Origin: Marinomonas sp. CT5 | GTDB taxonomy: Bacteria > Pseudomonadota > Gammaproteobacteria > Pseudomonadales > Marinomonadaceae | Assembly (NCBI RefSeq): GCF_018336975.1 | Contig: NZ_CP025572.1 | Span: forward strand, 2,620,739-2,684,738 | DNA length: 64,000 nt | Direction of reading: 5' to 3' | Part shown: positions 20,813 through 31,329 of the stretch, one piece after another | Numbering within the stretch: position 1 is the stretch's first letter | Layout of the letters: the number at the start of each line of letters is the position of its first letter | Position numbers and translations under genes: made by a program | Notes under the pieces: model-generated | What the model saw: only the letters and a program-made list of their open reading frames with translations | The model's database searches: none | What the model was told of the DNA's origin: nothing

Positions 20813-20851
20813 GGGCTTATCGCTCCTCAATAAATTCACAATCAATTCTGA

Positions 20852-22126
20852 CTAAATATAACTCTGAAACCAGTGCTTTAACTTCTGCCACGCCTTCGTT
20901 GCACTGAAGGATGACCCGATTTCTTTCTTAGGAGCCAGAACTGATGATTCTCGTTTAGTTTGCGCCTTAGACATTGTCCGTTTAGAGATCTCAGTTACTT
21001 CAGCCTCTTTACTACCATAAGCCAATAAACCAACACTCGTTGAATATATAGGGTTATCGACAATGTCAGACATTCCTTTAGTACAATCTGGCAAAGATAA
21101 TCGAACAGGCATCTGAAAAACTTTCTCAGCCAGCTCCGACGCACCTTCCATAAGCGACGTACCACCAGTAATTACAATACCTGCAGGGATACGCTCAGCG
21201 TAACCACTGCGCCTTAGTTCATCTAAAACTAAGTTATATATTTCTTCGTATCTCGCCTCTACAACCTCAGTTAGCGCATGACGAGTAATTGACCTAGGTT
21301 GGCGATCACCAACACTTGGTACCTGTAAAACCTGCTCTGCTGAAGCCATCGAAGACATCGCACAAGCATATTTCACTTTAATTTCTTCAGCATGCTGAGT
21401 CGGTGTACGCAAAGCCATAGAAATATCATTCGTAACTTGATCTCCTGCCACTGGAACCACCGCCGTATGGTGCAAAGCACCATCAATCCAAACAGCAATA
21501 TCAGATGTTCCAGCACCGATATCAATCAAACATACACCAAGCTCTTTTTCATCCTCACTTAAAGAAGACTCACTGGAAGCAAGCTGCGACAAAATGACAC
21601 CATCAACACCTAGGCCACAACGCTTAATACACTTTTCAACATTCATTACGGCATTAACAGCCCCAGAAATTAAGTGTACATTTGCTTCAAGTCGAACCCC
21701 AGACATACCAAGAGGATCTTTAATTCCTTCTTGAGAATCGATGTGGTATTCCTGTGGCAATATATGAAGAACTCTTTGATCAGAAGATATAGGAACGGCT
21801 TGCGCAGCATCAATGACCCGATCAATATCTTCTTTTTGCACTTCACCATTTTTAACAGCCACGATGCCATGAGAATTCAAACTGCGAATATGGCTACCAG
21901 CGACGCTCACATAAACAGAATGTATATTACATCCTGCCATCAATTCTGCTTCTTCAACCGCACGCTGAATCGACTGCACTGTTGATTCAATATTTATTAC
22001 AACGCCGCGTTTCATGCCTTTTGAAGTATGAGAGCCAATACCGACAATTTCCAAACTACCGTCAGCCAGAACTTCACCAACCAAACAGATAACTTTCGAT
22101 GTGCCTACATCCAAACCGACTATCAT
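20852..22126 (-). CDS. ftsA: Cell division protein FtsA
   Basis: A 424-residue actin-family ATPase that anchors FtsZ to the membrane and recruits later divisome proteins. The phosphate loops are seen as VGLDVGTSKV at the start, CLIDIGAGTSDIAV near 200 and VITGGTSLMEGA near 335. The last residues (WQKLKHWFQSYI) form the amphipathic membrane-targeting helix. An in-frame stop 15 nt upstream fixes the ATG and gives a very short N-terminus. It lies 75 nt after ftsQ. Confidence 0.98.
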   Translation of the reverse strand: MIVGLDVGTSKVICLVGEVLADGSLEIVGIGSHTSKGMKRGVVINIESTVQSIQRAVEEAELMAGCNIHSVYVSVAGSHIRSLNSHGIVAVKNGEVQKEDIDRVIDAAQAVPISSDQRVLHILPQEYHIDSQEGIKDPLGMSGVRLEANVHLISGAVNAVMNVEKCIKRCGLGVDGVILSQLASSESSLSEDEKELGVCLIDIGAGTSDIAVWIDGALHHTAVVPVAGDQVTNDISMALRTPTQHAEEIKVKYACAMSSMASAEQVLQVPSVGDRQPRSITRHALTEVVEARYEEIYNLVLDELRRSGYAERIPAGIVITGGTSLMEGASELAEKVFQMPVRLSLPDCTKGMSDIVDNPIYSTSVGLLAYGSKEAEVTEISKRTMSKAQTKRESSVLAPKKEIGSSFSATKAWQKLKHWFQSYI

Positions 22127-22201
22127 TTCACCATCCCGGCATTACGTTTCATTATAACAGACCCTCTATAGCTGTTTAAAAAAGCAACAAACAGGCCAAA
22201 A

Positions 22202-22882
22202 TCATTTATTTTTTTTCCAACCAACTGCTACTCCATGAGGATAGCGAGCATCTACCGATGCTATTTGCTCTATTCTACCCGATAAATCACTTTTATACAC
22301 CGCTATAAAACGTTGTAAACGCTCTAAAATCTGCTCTCTACCTAGCTTTACACTGATACCATTGGTAAATCGAATACTCCACGCCCCTCTTGGCTCAAGA
22401 GTAAGAACAGAAACACGCAGAGAAGTAGGGGCTAACACCTGACTGACCAAACCAAATTGCTCCAAGACAACATCACTTGAATCTTCAGGACCATATAACT
22501 TAGTAAGCGGCAAATCAGGTACTTTATTAGGTCGAATAATAACCGCAGAGGTGGATATCAATTGCCCATCCCTCCAGTATGCAAGAGGAGTATACTCATG
22601 AACAAGAATCTGCAATGTATTTGGCCATACTTTACGAATTTCTGCACTTGCCACCCATTCTGATGACAAGACCACTTTCATAGCTTCTGACAGAGAAATA
22701 CCAAAAAGACTTTGACCTAACAAAGAGGAATAATCAGACAGCAATTCCTCATGAGTTACGTACTTCAAATCCCCTTTAATCTCAATCTTTTTAATTGTGA
22801 ACCAAGTTTCAGGCGACCGCTCTCCTTGAAAAGTAGCAACTAATATTAATAAAATTGCCCCGACTAGTGCCGCTATTCTCAT
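22202..22882 (-). CDS. ftsQ: Cell division protein FtsQ
   Basis: A 226-residue bitopic divisome protein. The single membrane helix begins almost at the start (about 3-19, IAALVGAILLILVATF), so the cytoplasmic tail is nearly absent. A POTRA domain (about 30-98, starting FTIKKIEIKGDLKYV) and a C-terminal beta domain follow in the periplasm. FtsQ connects with FtsB and FtsL, and ftsL is upstream in the same cluster. It is shorter than E. coli FtsQ (276), mostly through loss of the cytoplasmic part. It starts 3 nt after ddlB. Confidence 0.95.
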   Translation of the reverse strand: MRIAALVGAILLILVATFQGERSPETWFTIKKIEIKGDLKYVTHEELLSDYSSLLGQSLFGISLSEAMKVVLSSEWVASAEIRKVWPNTLQILVHEYTPLAYWRDGQLISTSAVIIRPNKVPDLPLTKLYGPEDSSDVVLEQFGLVSQVLAPTSLRVSVLTLEPRGAWSIRFTNGISVKLGREQILERLQRFIAVYKSDLSGRIEQIASVDARYPHGVAVGWKKNK

Positions 22883-22885
22883 AAA

Positions 22886-23839
22886 TTAATTACGCCCTAC
22901 TTTATTCCAAGCATTCTGCACAATTCTTTCGACCAGTGACGCATAATCAATTCCAACATATTCAGCAGCCATCGGCACTAAACTATGGGAGGTCATACCA
23001 GGCGCCGTGTTTACTTCTAACACCCAAAACACACCATGCTGATCGCGCATTATGTCGACACGCCCCCAACCAGAACATCCCAAGGAGCGGTAGGCATCAA
23101 GGGCCAACATCTGAAGCTCGTTCTCATCATCCTCACTCAAACCACAAGGCAAAAGATATTCAGTATCATCCGCAATATATTTGGCCTCATAATCATAAAG
23201 CTTATGATCTGGAGCCGGCTTAAGACCTATTACCGGGTAAGCCACATCATCGATGACAGTAATCGTAAATTCAGGACCATCAACAAACTCTTCAACCAAA
23301 ATATCAGAGTCATACTCAAGCGCCTTTAAAAGAGCCGCATCCAACTCCTCTCTGTTCATCGCTTTATTAATGCCGATGGTTGAACCTTCACGAGATGGCT
23401 TCACTATCACTGGATAAGACATTTGCTGCTCAATTGCCTCCGCATCAGCCACACCAACAAATGATAGATAAGCAGGCGTAGGAATCCCAATACCATTCCA
23501 AAAGCGCTTTGTTAAAACCTTGTCCATCGCCAAGCCACAAGCCAAAGGAGAGCTGCCGGTGTAAGGTTTACCAAGCATTTCCAGTAAAGCCTGAACTCGA
23601 CCATCTTCACCTTCGCCACCGTGCAAAGCAATAAAGGCAAGATCAAACTCAATTGATTGCAATTGCACAATAGGGTCTAAATCCGCATTCGCTCCATATA
23701 GATCAATCTCTACTACTTCGAAGCCTTTTGAACGCAGACCTTCAGCCACTAACGGCCCACTTTGCATGGAAACCTCACGCTCAGCAGAGCGGCCACCATA
23801 AATCACAGCGATAACAGATTCCTTGAGTTCTTTTGACAT
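22886..23839 (-). CDS. ddlB: D-alanine--D-alanine ligase
   Basis: A 317-residue ATP-grasp enzyme joining two D-alanines for the peptidoglycan stem peptide. Family signatures are VIYGGRSAEREVSMQSG near the start, ALHGGEGEDGRVQALLE (about 72-88), the grasp loop YPVIVKPSREGSTIGI, and the C-terminal EVNTAPGMTSHSLVP. Size and its location between murC and ftsQ identify it as the dcw-cluster copy. One nucleotide separates it from the murC stop. Confidence 0.98.
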   Translation of the reverse strand: MSKELKESVIAVIYGGRSAEREVSMQSGPLVAEGLRSKGFEVVEIDLYGANADLDPIVQLQSIEFDLAFIALHGGEGEDGRVQALLEMLGKPYTGSSPLACGLAMDKVLTKRFWNGIGIPTPAYLSFVGVADAEAIEQQMSYPVIVKPSREGSTIGINKAMNREELDAALLKALEYDSDILVEEFVDGPEFTITVIDDVAYPVIGLKPAPDHKLYDYEAKYIADDTEYLLPCGLSEDDENELQMLALDAYRSLGCSGWGRVDIMRDQHGVFWVLEVNTAPGMTSHSLVPMAAEYVGIDYASLVERIVQNAWNKVGRN

Positions 23840-23840
23840 A

Positions 23841-25262
23841 TTAAATTCCGCTCACTGATAAATTTTTAGAAACCATACCGATATCGCCTGCCCCTTGCGT
23901 AATCAACAAATCACCTTCACGCAAAACATTACTTAGGATAGGACGCAAATCCGCTTCGCCACCAACATGTATTGGGTCGACATTACCACGCTGACGAATA
24001 CTGCCACACAAGGAACGACTGTCTGCACCATTAATTGGAGACTCGCCAGCTGAGTAAACATCCAACAAAAGCAAAACATCCACCTGAGATAACACTCTCA
24101 CAAAATCTTCGTATAAGTCTCGAGTACGCGTATAACGATGCGGCTGATACACCATCACCAAACGCTTCTCTGGCCAACCAGCACGAATCGCCTTAATTGT
24201 AGCCAACACCTCACTTGGGTGATGGCCGTAATCATCTACAAACATCACACTTGAGCCATCAGCAAGCTCTAAAGCTTTCTGCTCTTGGAAACGACGCCCA
24301 ACACCTTCGAAGCCCATCAAACCAGCTTGAATAGCCGTCGATGCAACCCCTAAGTCCGTAGCAACCGCAATAGTCGCCAATGCATTAAGTACATTGTGAC
24401 GGCCAGGCATTGGCAATCGAATCTTTAAAGGCTCACCTTCTGGTCGGTGAGCCAAAAACTCACAGAAGCCGCCAGTTTGCACGATATCCGTTGCGTAAAA
24501 ATCAGCTTGCTCATCAATACCATAGGTTAAAACAGGGCGACTTAAAGAAGGCAAAATCTCTCGCACATTCTCATCGTCGACACACAGAACAGCCAGACCA
24601 TAGAAAGGCAAGTTGTGTACAAACTCAACAAATGTGTGCTTCACTCGCTCAAAATCACCACCATAAGTATCCATATGGTCTTCATCAATGTTGGTAATTA
24701 TCACTGTTTGCGGCTGCAAATGCAGGAATGACGCATCACTCTCATCCGCTTCAGCAACCAGATAAGAGCTACTACCTAATTGTGCATTAGCCCCAGCACT
24801 CGTTAATCGGCCGCCAATAACAAAGGTTGGCGCCTCACCCGTAGCGGCCAATATAGAGGCCATCAAACTGGTTGTGGTCGTTTTACCATGCGTTCCAGCC
24901 ACAGCAATACCATGACGGTAGCGCATCAGTTCGGCCAACATTTCCGCTCGACGAACAATAGGAACCCTATGCTCTTTACCCCAAATAATCTCTGGATTTT
25001 GCTCGTTTACGGCCGTAGAAACCACAATGACATGGGCTTCATAAACATTCTCTTCAACATGGCCAATATAAATTTTGATACCAAGTTCTTCTAAACGCTC
25101 AGTAGTCGATGATGACTTAAGGTCAGAACCAGACACCTGATACCCCTGATTATGCAACACCTCTGCAATGCCACACATCCCGACACCACCAATACCTATA
25201 AAGTGGATATTTTGAATTCTACGCATCGCAGGAATATCGTACTGAGCTTTAATATCAATCAT
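23841..25262 (-). CDS. murC: UDP-N-acetylmuramate--L-alanine ligase
   Basis: A 473-residue Mur ligase that adds the first stem-peptide residue, L-Ala, to UDP-MurNAc. The N-terminal Rossmann loop is [15 protein letters not shown] (about 22-36), the ATP-binding P-loop is [14 protein letters not shown] (about 120-133), and [10 protein letters not shown] marks the C-terminal domain. The ATG overlaps the murG stop (ATGA), so murG and murC are translationally coupled. Length agrees with E. coli MurC (491). Confidence 0.99.
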   Translation of the reverse strand: MIDIKAQYDIPAMRRIQNIHFIGIGGVGMCGIAEVLHNQGYQVSGSDLKSSSTTERLEELGIKIYIGHVEENVYEAHVIVVSTAVNEQNPEIIWGKEHRVPIVRRAEMLAELMRYRHGIAVAGTHGKTTTTSLMASILAATGEAPTFVIGGRLTSAGANAQLGSSSYLVAEADESDASFLHLQPQTVIITNIDEDHMDTYGGDFERVKHTFVEFVHNLPFYGLAVLCVDDENVREILPSLSRPVLTYGIDEQADFYATDIVQTGGFCEFLAHRPEGEPLKIRLPMPGRHNVLNALATIAVATDLGVASTAIQAGLMGFEGVGRRFQEQKALELADGSSVMFVDDYGHHPSEVLATIKAIRAGWPEKRLVMVYQPHRYTRTRDLYEDFVRVLSQVDVLLLLDVYSAGESPINGADSRSLCGSIRQRGNVDPIHVGGEADLRPILSNVLREGDLLITQGAGDIGMVSKNLSVSGI

Positions 25263-26323
25263 GATTTAATTAACCTTAAACAATGTGCAACAACATCTTG
25301 TGTCGCATTTGGACGAGCGACTAATTTTGCCTGCTCTCCCATTTCTAATAATGTTTCTTCGCTTTCTATAAAACCAGACAGCAAAGAAATAACTTTTTCA
25401 CAACTTAATTGCGGCTGAGGCAATAAGTAAGCGGCCCCCACTTTTTCTAAGTAGCGCGCATTTTCAGTCTGATGATCATCGATTGCATGAGGGTATGGAA
25501 CGAGAATAGAAGGCAAGCCAGCGATAGCCAACTCACTGACCGTCATAGCACCAGCACGACACAACACCACGTCAGCCCAATAGTAGGCTTGATCCATGTT
25601 CTCCAAGTAGGGCTCGACACGAGCTTCCACTTTTGCCTCATGATAGGAAGTCGCAACCTCATCATAATTTCGCACGCCGGTTTGATGCCAAACATCCAAA
25701 CGCTGAGAAAAAGGCCACGCAGCCAAAACGTGCGGCATAACATCATTTATGGCTTTTGCACCGAGACTCCCACCCACTACAAGCAATTTCAATGGTCTCG
25801 CGACGCCATTCCTAGAGACGCGAGCGGGTTGTTCAAGAATATCACTTCGAATGGGATTGCCCACACTGACAGCCTTAGGAAGAGCACCATCAAAGGCCTG
25901 AAGCCTTAAATTTGCCACTTTAGACAACAACTTATTAGTCGTGCCAGCAACGGCATTCTGCTCATGCACAACCAATGGAATACCTAACAGCTTTGCCGCC
26001 ACACCTCCCGGTCCAGCAACAAACCCCCCCATACCAAGAACAACATCAGGCTTAACTTTTTGCAAAATAGCAACCGCCTGACCAATAGCATGCAGAATCC
26101 TAAAAGGAGCAAGTAATAATCCTGGCGCCCCCTTACCTCTTACGCCTTTAATAGACAGAGAATGCAACACAATGTCATGCTTTGGCACAAGAGACTCTTC
26201 CATCCCGCCTTTAGAGCCTAGCCACTGAACCTCAACACCCTGATTCTTAAAATTCTGAGCGCAAGCCAATGCAGGATAGATATGCCCCCCCGTACCGCCA
26301 GCCATTATGACGACTCGTTTCAT
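25259..26323 (-). CDS. murG: Lipid II synthase, GlcNAc transferase MurG
   Basis: A 354-residue GT-B glycosyltransferase that adds GlcNAc to lipid I at the inner face of the membrane, forming lipid II. The N-terminal glycine-rich motif is [14 protein letters not shown] (7-20). The second loop [15 protein letters not shown] starts the C-terminal domain, and the nucleotide-sugar site has the ATMS-like [20 protein letters not shown] segment. It starts 13 nt after ftsW, and the gap is one unit of a 17-bp tandem duplication. The 3' end overlaps murC by 4 nt. Confidence 0.99.
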   Translation of the reverse strand: MKRVVIMAGGTGGHIYPALACAQNFKNQGVEVQWLGSKGGMEESLVPKHDIVLHSLSIKGVRGKGAPGLLLAPFRILHAIGQAVAILQKVKPDVVLGMGGFVAGPGGVAAKLLGIPLVVHEQNAVAGTTNKLLSKVANLRLQAFDGALPKAVSVGNPIRSDILEQPARVSRNGVARPLKLLVVGGSLGAKAINDVMPHVLAAWPFSQRLDVWHQTGVRNYDEVATSYHEAKVEARVEPYLENMDQAYYWADVVLCRAGAMTVSELAIAGLPSILVPYPHAIDDHQTENARYLEKVGAAYLLPQPQLSCEKVISLLSGFIESEETLLEMGEQAKLVARPNATQDVVAHCLRLIKS

Positions 26324-26354
26324 TTCACAATCTCTTTCATTTCACAATCTCTTT
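26321..26354. repeat. 17-bp tandem duplication at the ftsW/murG junction
   Basis: CATTTCACAATCTCTTT occurs twice in tandem (26321-26337 and 26338-26354), and a partial third unit CATTTCA follows. On the coding strand one copy encodes the last ftsW codons (MKEIV) and the other is the spacer before murG, supplying an AAAGAGA-type ribosome-binding site. Confidence 0.95.
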
Positions 26355-27530
26355 CATTTCATTCGTAGCCTCAGGGTGATCACCCTTCTCGACCCTTTTA
26401 TTCTCAACATCAACCCGCGCCACAACAAATAAACTACCCAATGTTATGATCAAACTACTACCACCGTAACTGATCAAAGGCAAAGTAAGACCTTTCGTTG
26501 GTAGAAAGCCTGTATTTACACCAATATTAATAATAACTTGAGCCAAAATCAGGATAGAAAAACCAAAACACATATAAGCCGAAAACGGTCGAGACAAGGT
26601 CATAGCCTGTCGACCAATTTTAAATGCCCGGGCAACCATAAGAGCAAACAACAAAATCAGCAGCAAACCACCCAACATTCCGGTCTCTTCAACCCATATT
26701 GAAAACACGAAATCAGTATGAGCCTCCGGCAAATAAGACAGCTTTTGCACACTATTGCCCAATCCCAAGCCAAACCACTCACCGCGACCATATGCAATCA
26801 ATGCCTGACTCAACTGATAACCTTCGTTGAAAGGATCTGCCCAAGGGTCAATAAAGTTCATCAAGCGCTTAAGACGATAACTCTCAGAAATCGCCACCAC
26901 CCCCAACATGGACACCGCACCAATCATCAACAACAGGAATTGATACAAGGGAGCTCCGCCTAAAAACAACAACACCATGACAGTGCCAAGCAACACAACG
27001 GATGCACCGAAATCCGGTTCAAACAGAAGGAATAAAAGAAAAATACTACAAAGACAAAGCGGAAGAACGAAACCAACCCAGCCTTCGCGAACTCGATCAG
27101 CACGTCGAACCAGATAGCCAGAGACATAAACTACCATACACACCTTCGCGACCTCGGAGGCCTGAAGGTTAAACACCACCAAATTAATCCAACGACGACT
27201 TCCGTTAACGCTTTTACCAATTCCCGGCATAAGCACAAGAATAAGCAAAATCAACGACAGCCCCATCATCAATATTCCCCACTTCTGCAACTGATGTGTC
27301 GGCAGAGACAACAACACCCATCCAAATATCAAACCAATGGTTAGATATAAGCCCTGCCTCCCCATAAAGAAATAAGGGTGTCCATGAATACTTTCGGAAA
27401 TGGAAATAGACGCACTAGCCACCATAACCATGCCTAGCGCTAGAATGGCAACAACGGAACCCACGAAAATAGCATCAATTTGGGCAAACTCACGAATAGA
27501 CACACGATCAAAGATCTTCAACCATGTCAT
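26337..27530 (-). CDS. ftsW: Septal peptidoglycan polymerase FtsW (SEDS family)
   Basis: A 397-residue polytopic membrane protein with about ten predicted helices. It polymerises lipid II at the septum as partner of FtsI. SEDS landmarks are visible: the segment NGSRRWINL after the fourth helix, the LLFEPDFGASVV loop, and PEAHTDFVFSIWVEETG followed by TGFLPTKGLTLPLISYGGSS. Its start overlaps the murD stop by 4 nt. The last codons are part of the 17-bp tandem duplication. Confidence 0.98.
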   Translation of the reverse strand: MTWLKIFDRVSIREFAQIDAIFVGSVVAILALGMVMVASASISISESIHGHPYFFMGRQGLYLTIGLIFGWVLLSLPTHQLQKWGILMMGLSLILLILVLMPGIGKSVNGSRRWINLVVFNLQASEVAKVCMVVYVSGYLVRRADRVREGWVGFVLPLCLCSIFLLFLLFEPDFGASVVLLGTVMVLLFLGGAPLYQFLLLMIGAVSMLGVVAISESYRLKRLMNFIDPWADPFNEGYQLSQALIAYGRGEWFGLGLGNSVQKLSYLPEAHTDFVFSIWVEETGMLGGLLLILLFALMVARAFKIGRQAMTLSRPFSAYMCFGFSILILAQVIINIGVNTGFLPTKGLTLPLISYGGSSLIITLGSLFVVARVDVENKRVEKGDHPEATNEMKEIVK

Positions 27531-28876
27531 AATTCGGCTACCAGGCTAGCAAAATGCGTACCACGCATTTCGTAGTTTTTATACATATCCAAGCTGGCGC
27601 AGGCAGGAGAAAACAACACCACATCACCCTGCAAACCATCTTGACCAATGCTCGCTACAATCTGATCCAAGCTTGCAAAACGTTTTATTTCTGTATCAGC
27701 AGGCAATACTTCAGCAATACGTTCAGCATCTTTACCAAACAAATAGACGGTGCGAACAAAATCCTTAACAGGCTTAGCGAGTGCCTGAAAATCGGCACCT
27801 TTCCCATCACCGCCAGCAATCAGCAAAATATTTTTCTTGGCAACAGACCCTAATCCCTGAAGAGCAGCCAATGTAGCCCCCACATTAGTCCCTTTTGAAT
27901 CATTTATATAAGTCACACCATTACGAGTTCGAACCGTTTCACAGCGATGCGGCAAACCGCCAAACTCCTTCAAAACCTGTGCAACAGCATCAGATACAAC
28001 GTCTACGCCCAGTAACTCAAGCATAGCTAGAGCGGCCAGAACATTGGCGTAATTATGTGAGCCCTTCAAGGCTATTTGAGAAGTATGATATAAATGTTCA
28101 ACACCGCGACATAACCAAGCCCCATCACCATCTTTGAGCATGCCATATTCTTTTAAATCAGGGCTTTTTGTCGTAAAGGCACGAACAGGAACGCCTTCAG
28201 CCAGCAATGGTGCAGTTAAAATATCCTGTTTATTGCAGACTGCCGCTTTACAACCTCGATAGACTTTCTGTTTTGCACGTTGATATTCATAAAGATCTTT
28301 ATAACGATCCATATGATCTTCAGAGACATTAAGAAGGCAGGCCAAATCGGCCTGAAGTGCATGGGTCGTTTCAAGCTGAAAGCTTGATAATTCCAATACA
28401 TAAAAATCAGTATTGGGCGCCAATAGATCCAAAGCAGGCAAACCTAGGTTTCCACCGGCTTTAGCATTTTTACCGCTAGCCTGCAGTAGCATAGCCACTA
28501 AGGTCGTAACCGTACTTTTCGCATTAGAACCCGTTATTGCCACGAAAGGTGCATCGACATAATCACAGAACAAGTCAATATCGCCACGCATAACAACACC
28601 ACGTTCAGCCAACCGAGCTAAAACGGGCGTTCGTAATGCAATTCCTGGACTAACGAACAACTCCGTAACGCCAAGCGTTTCAAGTGCCTCCAGACCACCG
28701 GTAAAAATACGGTCTTCGGAACAAAACGTCTTGGCTTCTTCTAGACCTGGTGGATTCTCACGAGAGTCCACCACATAAAACTCAATTCCCTTGCTAGCTA
28801 AAAAACGTACGCAAGACAAGCCTGTCGCACCCAAGCCGACAACGGCTCTTACCCGATCTGACCCGATCAACGACAT
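27527..28876 (-). CDS. murD: UDP-N-acetylmuramoyl-L-alanine--D-glutamate ligase
   Basis: A 449-residue Mur ligase adding D-Glu to UDP-MurNAc-L-Ala. It has the N-terminal GLGATGLSCVRFL loop (14-26), the P-loop AITGSNAKSTVTTLV (about 113-127), INDSKGTNVGAT near residue 325 and SPACASLDMYKNYEMRG near the end, all family landmarks. It lies 9 nt after mraY and overlaps ftsW by 4 nt. Length is close to E. coli MurD (438). Confidence 0.99.
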   Translation of the reverse strand: MSLIGSDRVRAVVGLGATGLSCVRFLASKGIEFYVVDSRENPPGLEEAKTFCSEDRIFTGGLEALETLGVTELFVSPGIALRTPVLARLAERGVVMRGDIDLFCDYVDAPFVAITGSNAKSTVTTLVAMLLQASGKNAKAGGNLGLPALDLLAPNTDFYVLELSSFQLETTHALQADLACLLNVSEDHMDRYKDLYEYQRAKQKVYRGCKAAVCNKQDILTAPLLAEGVPVRAFTTKSPDLKEYGMLKDGDGAWLCRGVEHLYHTSQIALKGSHNYANVLAALAMLELLGVDVVSDAVAQVLKEFGGLPHRCETVRTRNGVTYINDSKGTNVGATLAALQGLGSVAKKNILLIAGGDGKGADFQALAKPVKDFVRTVYLFGKDAERIAEVLPADTEIKRFASLDQIVASIGQDGLQGDVVLFSPACASLDMYKNYEMRGTHFASLVAEL

Positions 28877-28885
28877 GCAGAACTC

Positions 28886-29968
28886 CTAACGTACTTTTAA
28901 CGTGGCAAAACCCACCAAAACAAGGCAAACAGTAATAATCCAAAAGCGTACAATCACTTTCGGTTCAGCCCACCCCTTCAACTCAAAGTGATGGTGGATC
29001 GGCGCCATTCTGAATATTCTTCGCTTAGTTAACTTATAAGAAGCCACTTGCAATATGACGGACACGGTTTCCATTACAAAAACACCGCCCATGATAAACA
29101 AAACCAACTCTTGACGAACAATAACGGCAATGGTTCCTAGCGCCGCTCCCAAAGCCAAAGAGCCCACATCGCCCATAAAAATTTGAGCAGGATACGTGTT
29201 AAACCATAGAAAACCTAAACCGGCACCAGCAAGGGCAGCACAGAACACCAACAGCTCACCAGAGCCATAGACATAAGGAATTAATAAATAATCTGCAAAA
29301 CGAACATTACCCGTTAGATAGGCAAACACACCTAACGCACCGCCCACTAATACTGTAGGCAAAATAGCCAAACCATCTAGGCCATCAGTCAAATTCACCG
29401 CATTGCTTGTTCCGACAATGACAAAATAGGTCAGCACAATAAAAAATGCCCCCAGCGGAACAGCCACATCTTTAAATAGAGGCACTATTAAAGCCGTTTC
29501 CACAGGAGTTGACGCGGTGTAATACAAGTAAAAAGCCGCTGCTAAGCCAATCACACTCTGCCAAAAGTATTTCCAACGACCTGGTAGCCCACGAGAGTTT
29601 TTCTCAACAACTTTTCGATAATCATCAACCCAACCGACCAAACCAAAAGCGAGCATCACCAACAAAACCAGCCACACATATTGGTTACTAAGATCTCCCC
29701 ATAGAAGCGTACTAACACTAATCGAAAAAATAATCAGCGCCCCTCCCATTGTTGGGGTACCAGCCTTCACCAAATGTGTTTGTGGCCCATCATCACGGAC
29801 GGACTGCCCTATCTGCAAACGCTGCAAAAAAACAATCACCTTATTACCTATTAATAGAGAAATAAATAATGCAGTGAGTACGCCTAAAATTGCACGCAGA
29901 GAAAGGTAGTTAAATACCGAAAAAAAGGTGTGATACTTACTTAAATATGTTGTTAACAGAAGTAACAT
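28886..29968 (-). CDS. mraY: Phospho-N-acetylmuramoyl-pentapeptide-transferase (lipid I synthase)
   Basis: A 360-residue polytopic membrane enzyme that moves phospho-MurNAc-pentapeptide onto undecaprenyl phosphate. The start ([12 protein letters not shown], then [15 protein letters not shown]) mirrors E. coli MraY, and the length is identical to it (360). Catalytic aspartates lie in [18 protein letters not shown] and [13 protein letters not shown]. The Mg- and inhibitor-binding tail has [15 protein letters not shown]. About ten transmembrane helices are apparent. It lies 14 nt after murF. Confidence 0.99.
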   Translation of the reverse strand: MLLLLTTYLSKYHTFFSVFNYLSLRAILGVLTALFISLLIGNKVIVFLQRLQIGQSVRDDGPQTHLVKAGTPTMGGALIIFSISVSTLLWGDLSNQYVWLVLLVMLAFGLVGWVDDYRKVVEKNSRGLPGRWKYFWQSVIGLAAAFYLYYTASTPVETALIVPLFKDVAVPLGAFFIVLTYFVIVGTSNAVNLTDGLDGLAILPTVLVGGALGVFAYLTGNVRFADYLLIPYVYGSGELLVFCAALAGAGLGFLWFNTYPAQIFMGDVGSLALGAALGTIAVIVRQELVLFIMGGVFVMETVSVILQVASYKLTKRRIFRMAPIHHHFELKGWAEPKVIVRFWIITVCLVLVGFATLKVR

Positions 29969-29982
29969 TGCTAAGGATTATC

Positions 29983-31329
29983 CTAATTAATTAATGCTTC
30001 AATAACATTTTCCATTTTAGCTGAGCGAGAGCCTTTCACTAATATGGCGTGTTTTTTATCTAGCAAACGAACAAACGCCGCCGCCTCTTTATGAGTATTG
30101 CAAAAAATAGCCTTACCGCCTTTCTCTTCAAAAGCAGCACCTGCGATACCCGCTACGGGACCAACACAAATCAAACTCGAAATCCCTTTATTTTTAGCAT
30201 ATATACCTAATTCGTAATGAATCTGATCTTGCTGATCACCCAACTCCCCCAAAGCACCTAAAACCAGCCAAGTATCCTCAACAGATTGCATCGCCAACAC
30301 ATCAATTGCCGCCTCAACGGATTTGGGGCTGGCATTGTAACAATCATTAATTAATAACGCGCCATTTTTTGTTTTAAGACGTTCTAATCTTCCCGAAACA
30401 TGCACGGGAGTAGCTAATCGGGCAGTCGCCTGTTTAAAATCGACACCCAAGATCAACATAGCCAAAACAACCGCCATGCCATTCGCAATCTGATGCTTAC
30501 CTGCCCCCGCCACGACAACCGACTGAACCTGTCCATTATAATGAAATACCGCTTTACTCAACTCTGCTCCTAGCTCGATGTCTGAAGCAAACAAAACAGC
30601 CGAGTCAGTAAAACCAAAAGAATAAACTTGACGATTTCCAGCTAGACCGCACCAATAATCAAAATAAGTGTCATCTGCATTAAGAATAATAGAAGCGTCA
30701 GGAGAGGAACCAGAAACCAGTGCGCCTTTTTCTTTTGCTATCCCTTCAAGCCCGCCCAAACCTTCAAAATGACTTCCACTAGCATTCGTTAGAATAACTA
30801 TATCGGGATAGGCAATCTGAACAAGCAAGGGGATTTCACCCGTAAAACTCGTGCCCGCTTCTATTATCGCAACATCATGAGATTCATCTAACTCAAGAAG
30901 CGTTTGTGGGACACCAATCTGATTGTTTAAATTGGCGCGTGTTTTTAACACATTTTTCTCTACAAGAGACTGTGCCAACCAATCTTTTACAGTTGTTTTA
31001 CCATTACTGCCTGTAATACAGACAACAGGACCATTAAATGCATCTCGAATTAAGCGAGCGATAGCCCCATAAGCCAATGTCGTATCCGGCACTTTGATAT
31101 AACTCGGAGCGTTAACCTCTCGATTGACTACCACACCGACTGCACCTTCTTGAATCGCCTGACCAATGTAATCATGACCATCAAAACGCTCACCTTTTAA
31201 AGCGACAAACACACAGCCAGACACAACCTTTCTCGTGTCTGTTACAATGGCACCGACCGGACGGTTTTCTCCAACCAGCACACCACCACAAGCGTTGGCA
31301 ATATCTGCAAAAGTGAGGTTAACTAACAT
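29983..31329 (-). CDS. murF: UDP-N-acetylmuramoyl-tripeptide--D-alanyl-D-alanine ligase
   Basis: A 448-residue Mur ligase that adds D-Ala-D-Ala, the product of DdlB, to the tripeptide. It has the P-loop VCITGSNGKTTVKDWL (about 104-119), the LNNQIGVPQTLL segment after it, and INDCYNASPKSVEAA in the C-terminal domain. The start overlaps the murE 3' end by 11 nt, indicating tight translational coupling. Length matches E. coli MurF (452). Confidence 0.99.
   Translation of the reverse strand: MLVNLTFADIANACGGVLVGENRPVGAIVTDTRKVVSGCVFVALKGERFDGHDYIGQAIQEGAVGVVVNREVNAPSYIKVPDTTLAYGAIARLIRDAFNGPVVCITGSNGKTTVKDWLAQSLVEKNVLKTRANLNNQIGVPQTLLELDESHDVAIIEAGTSFTGEIPLLVQIAYPDIVILTNASGSHFEGLGGLEGIAKEKGALVSGSSPDASIILNADDTYFDYWCGLAGNRQVYSFGFTDSAVLFASDIELGAELSKAVFHYNGQVQSVVVAGAGKHQIANGMAVVLAMLILGVDFKQATARLATPVHVSGRLERLKTKNGALLINDCYNASPKSVEAAIDVLAMQSVEDTWLVLGALGELGDQQDQIHYELGIYAKNKGISSLICVGPVAGIAGAAFEEKGGKAIFCNTHKEAAAFVRLLDKKHAILVKGSRSAKMENVIEALIN

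Noticed and set aside
20813..20845. A TTG-started extension of ftsZ by 11 residues
   Set aside because: The extension includes the ribosome-binding site of the ATG start and does not resemble other FtsZ N-termini.
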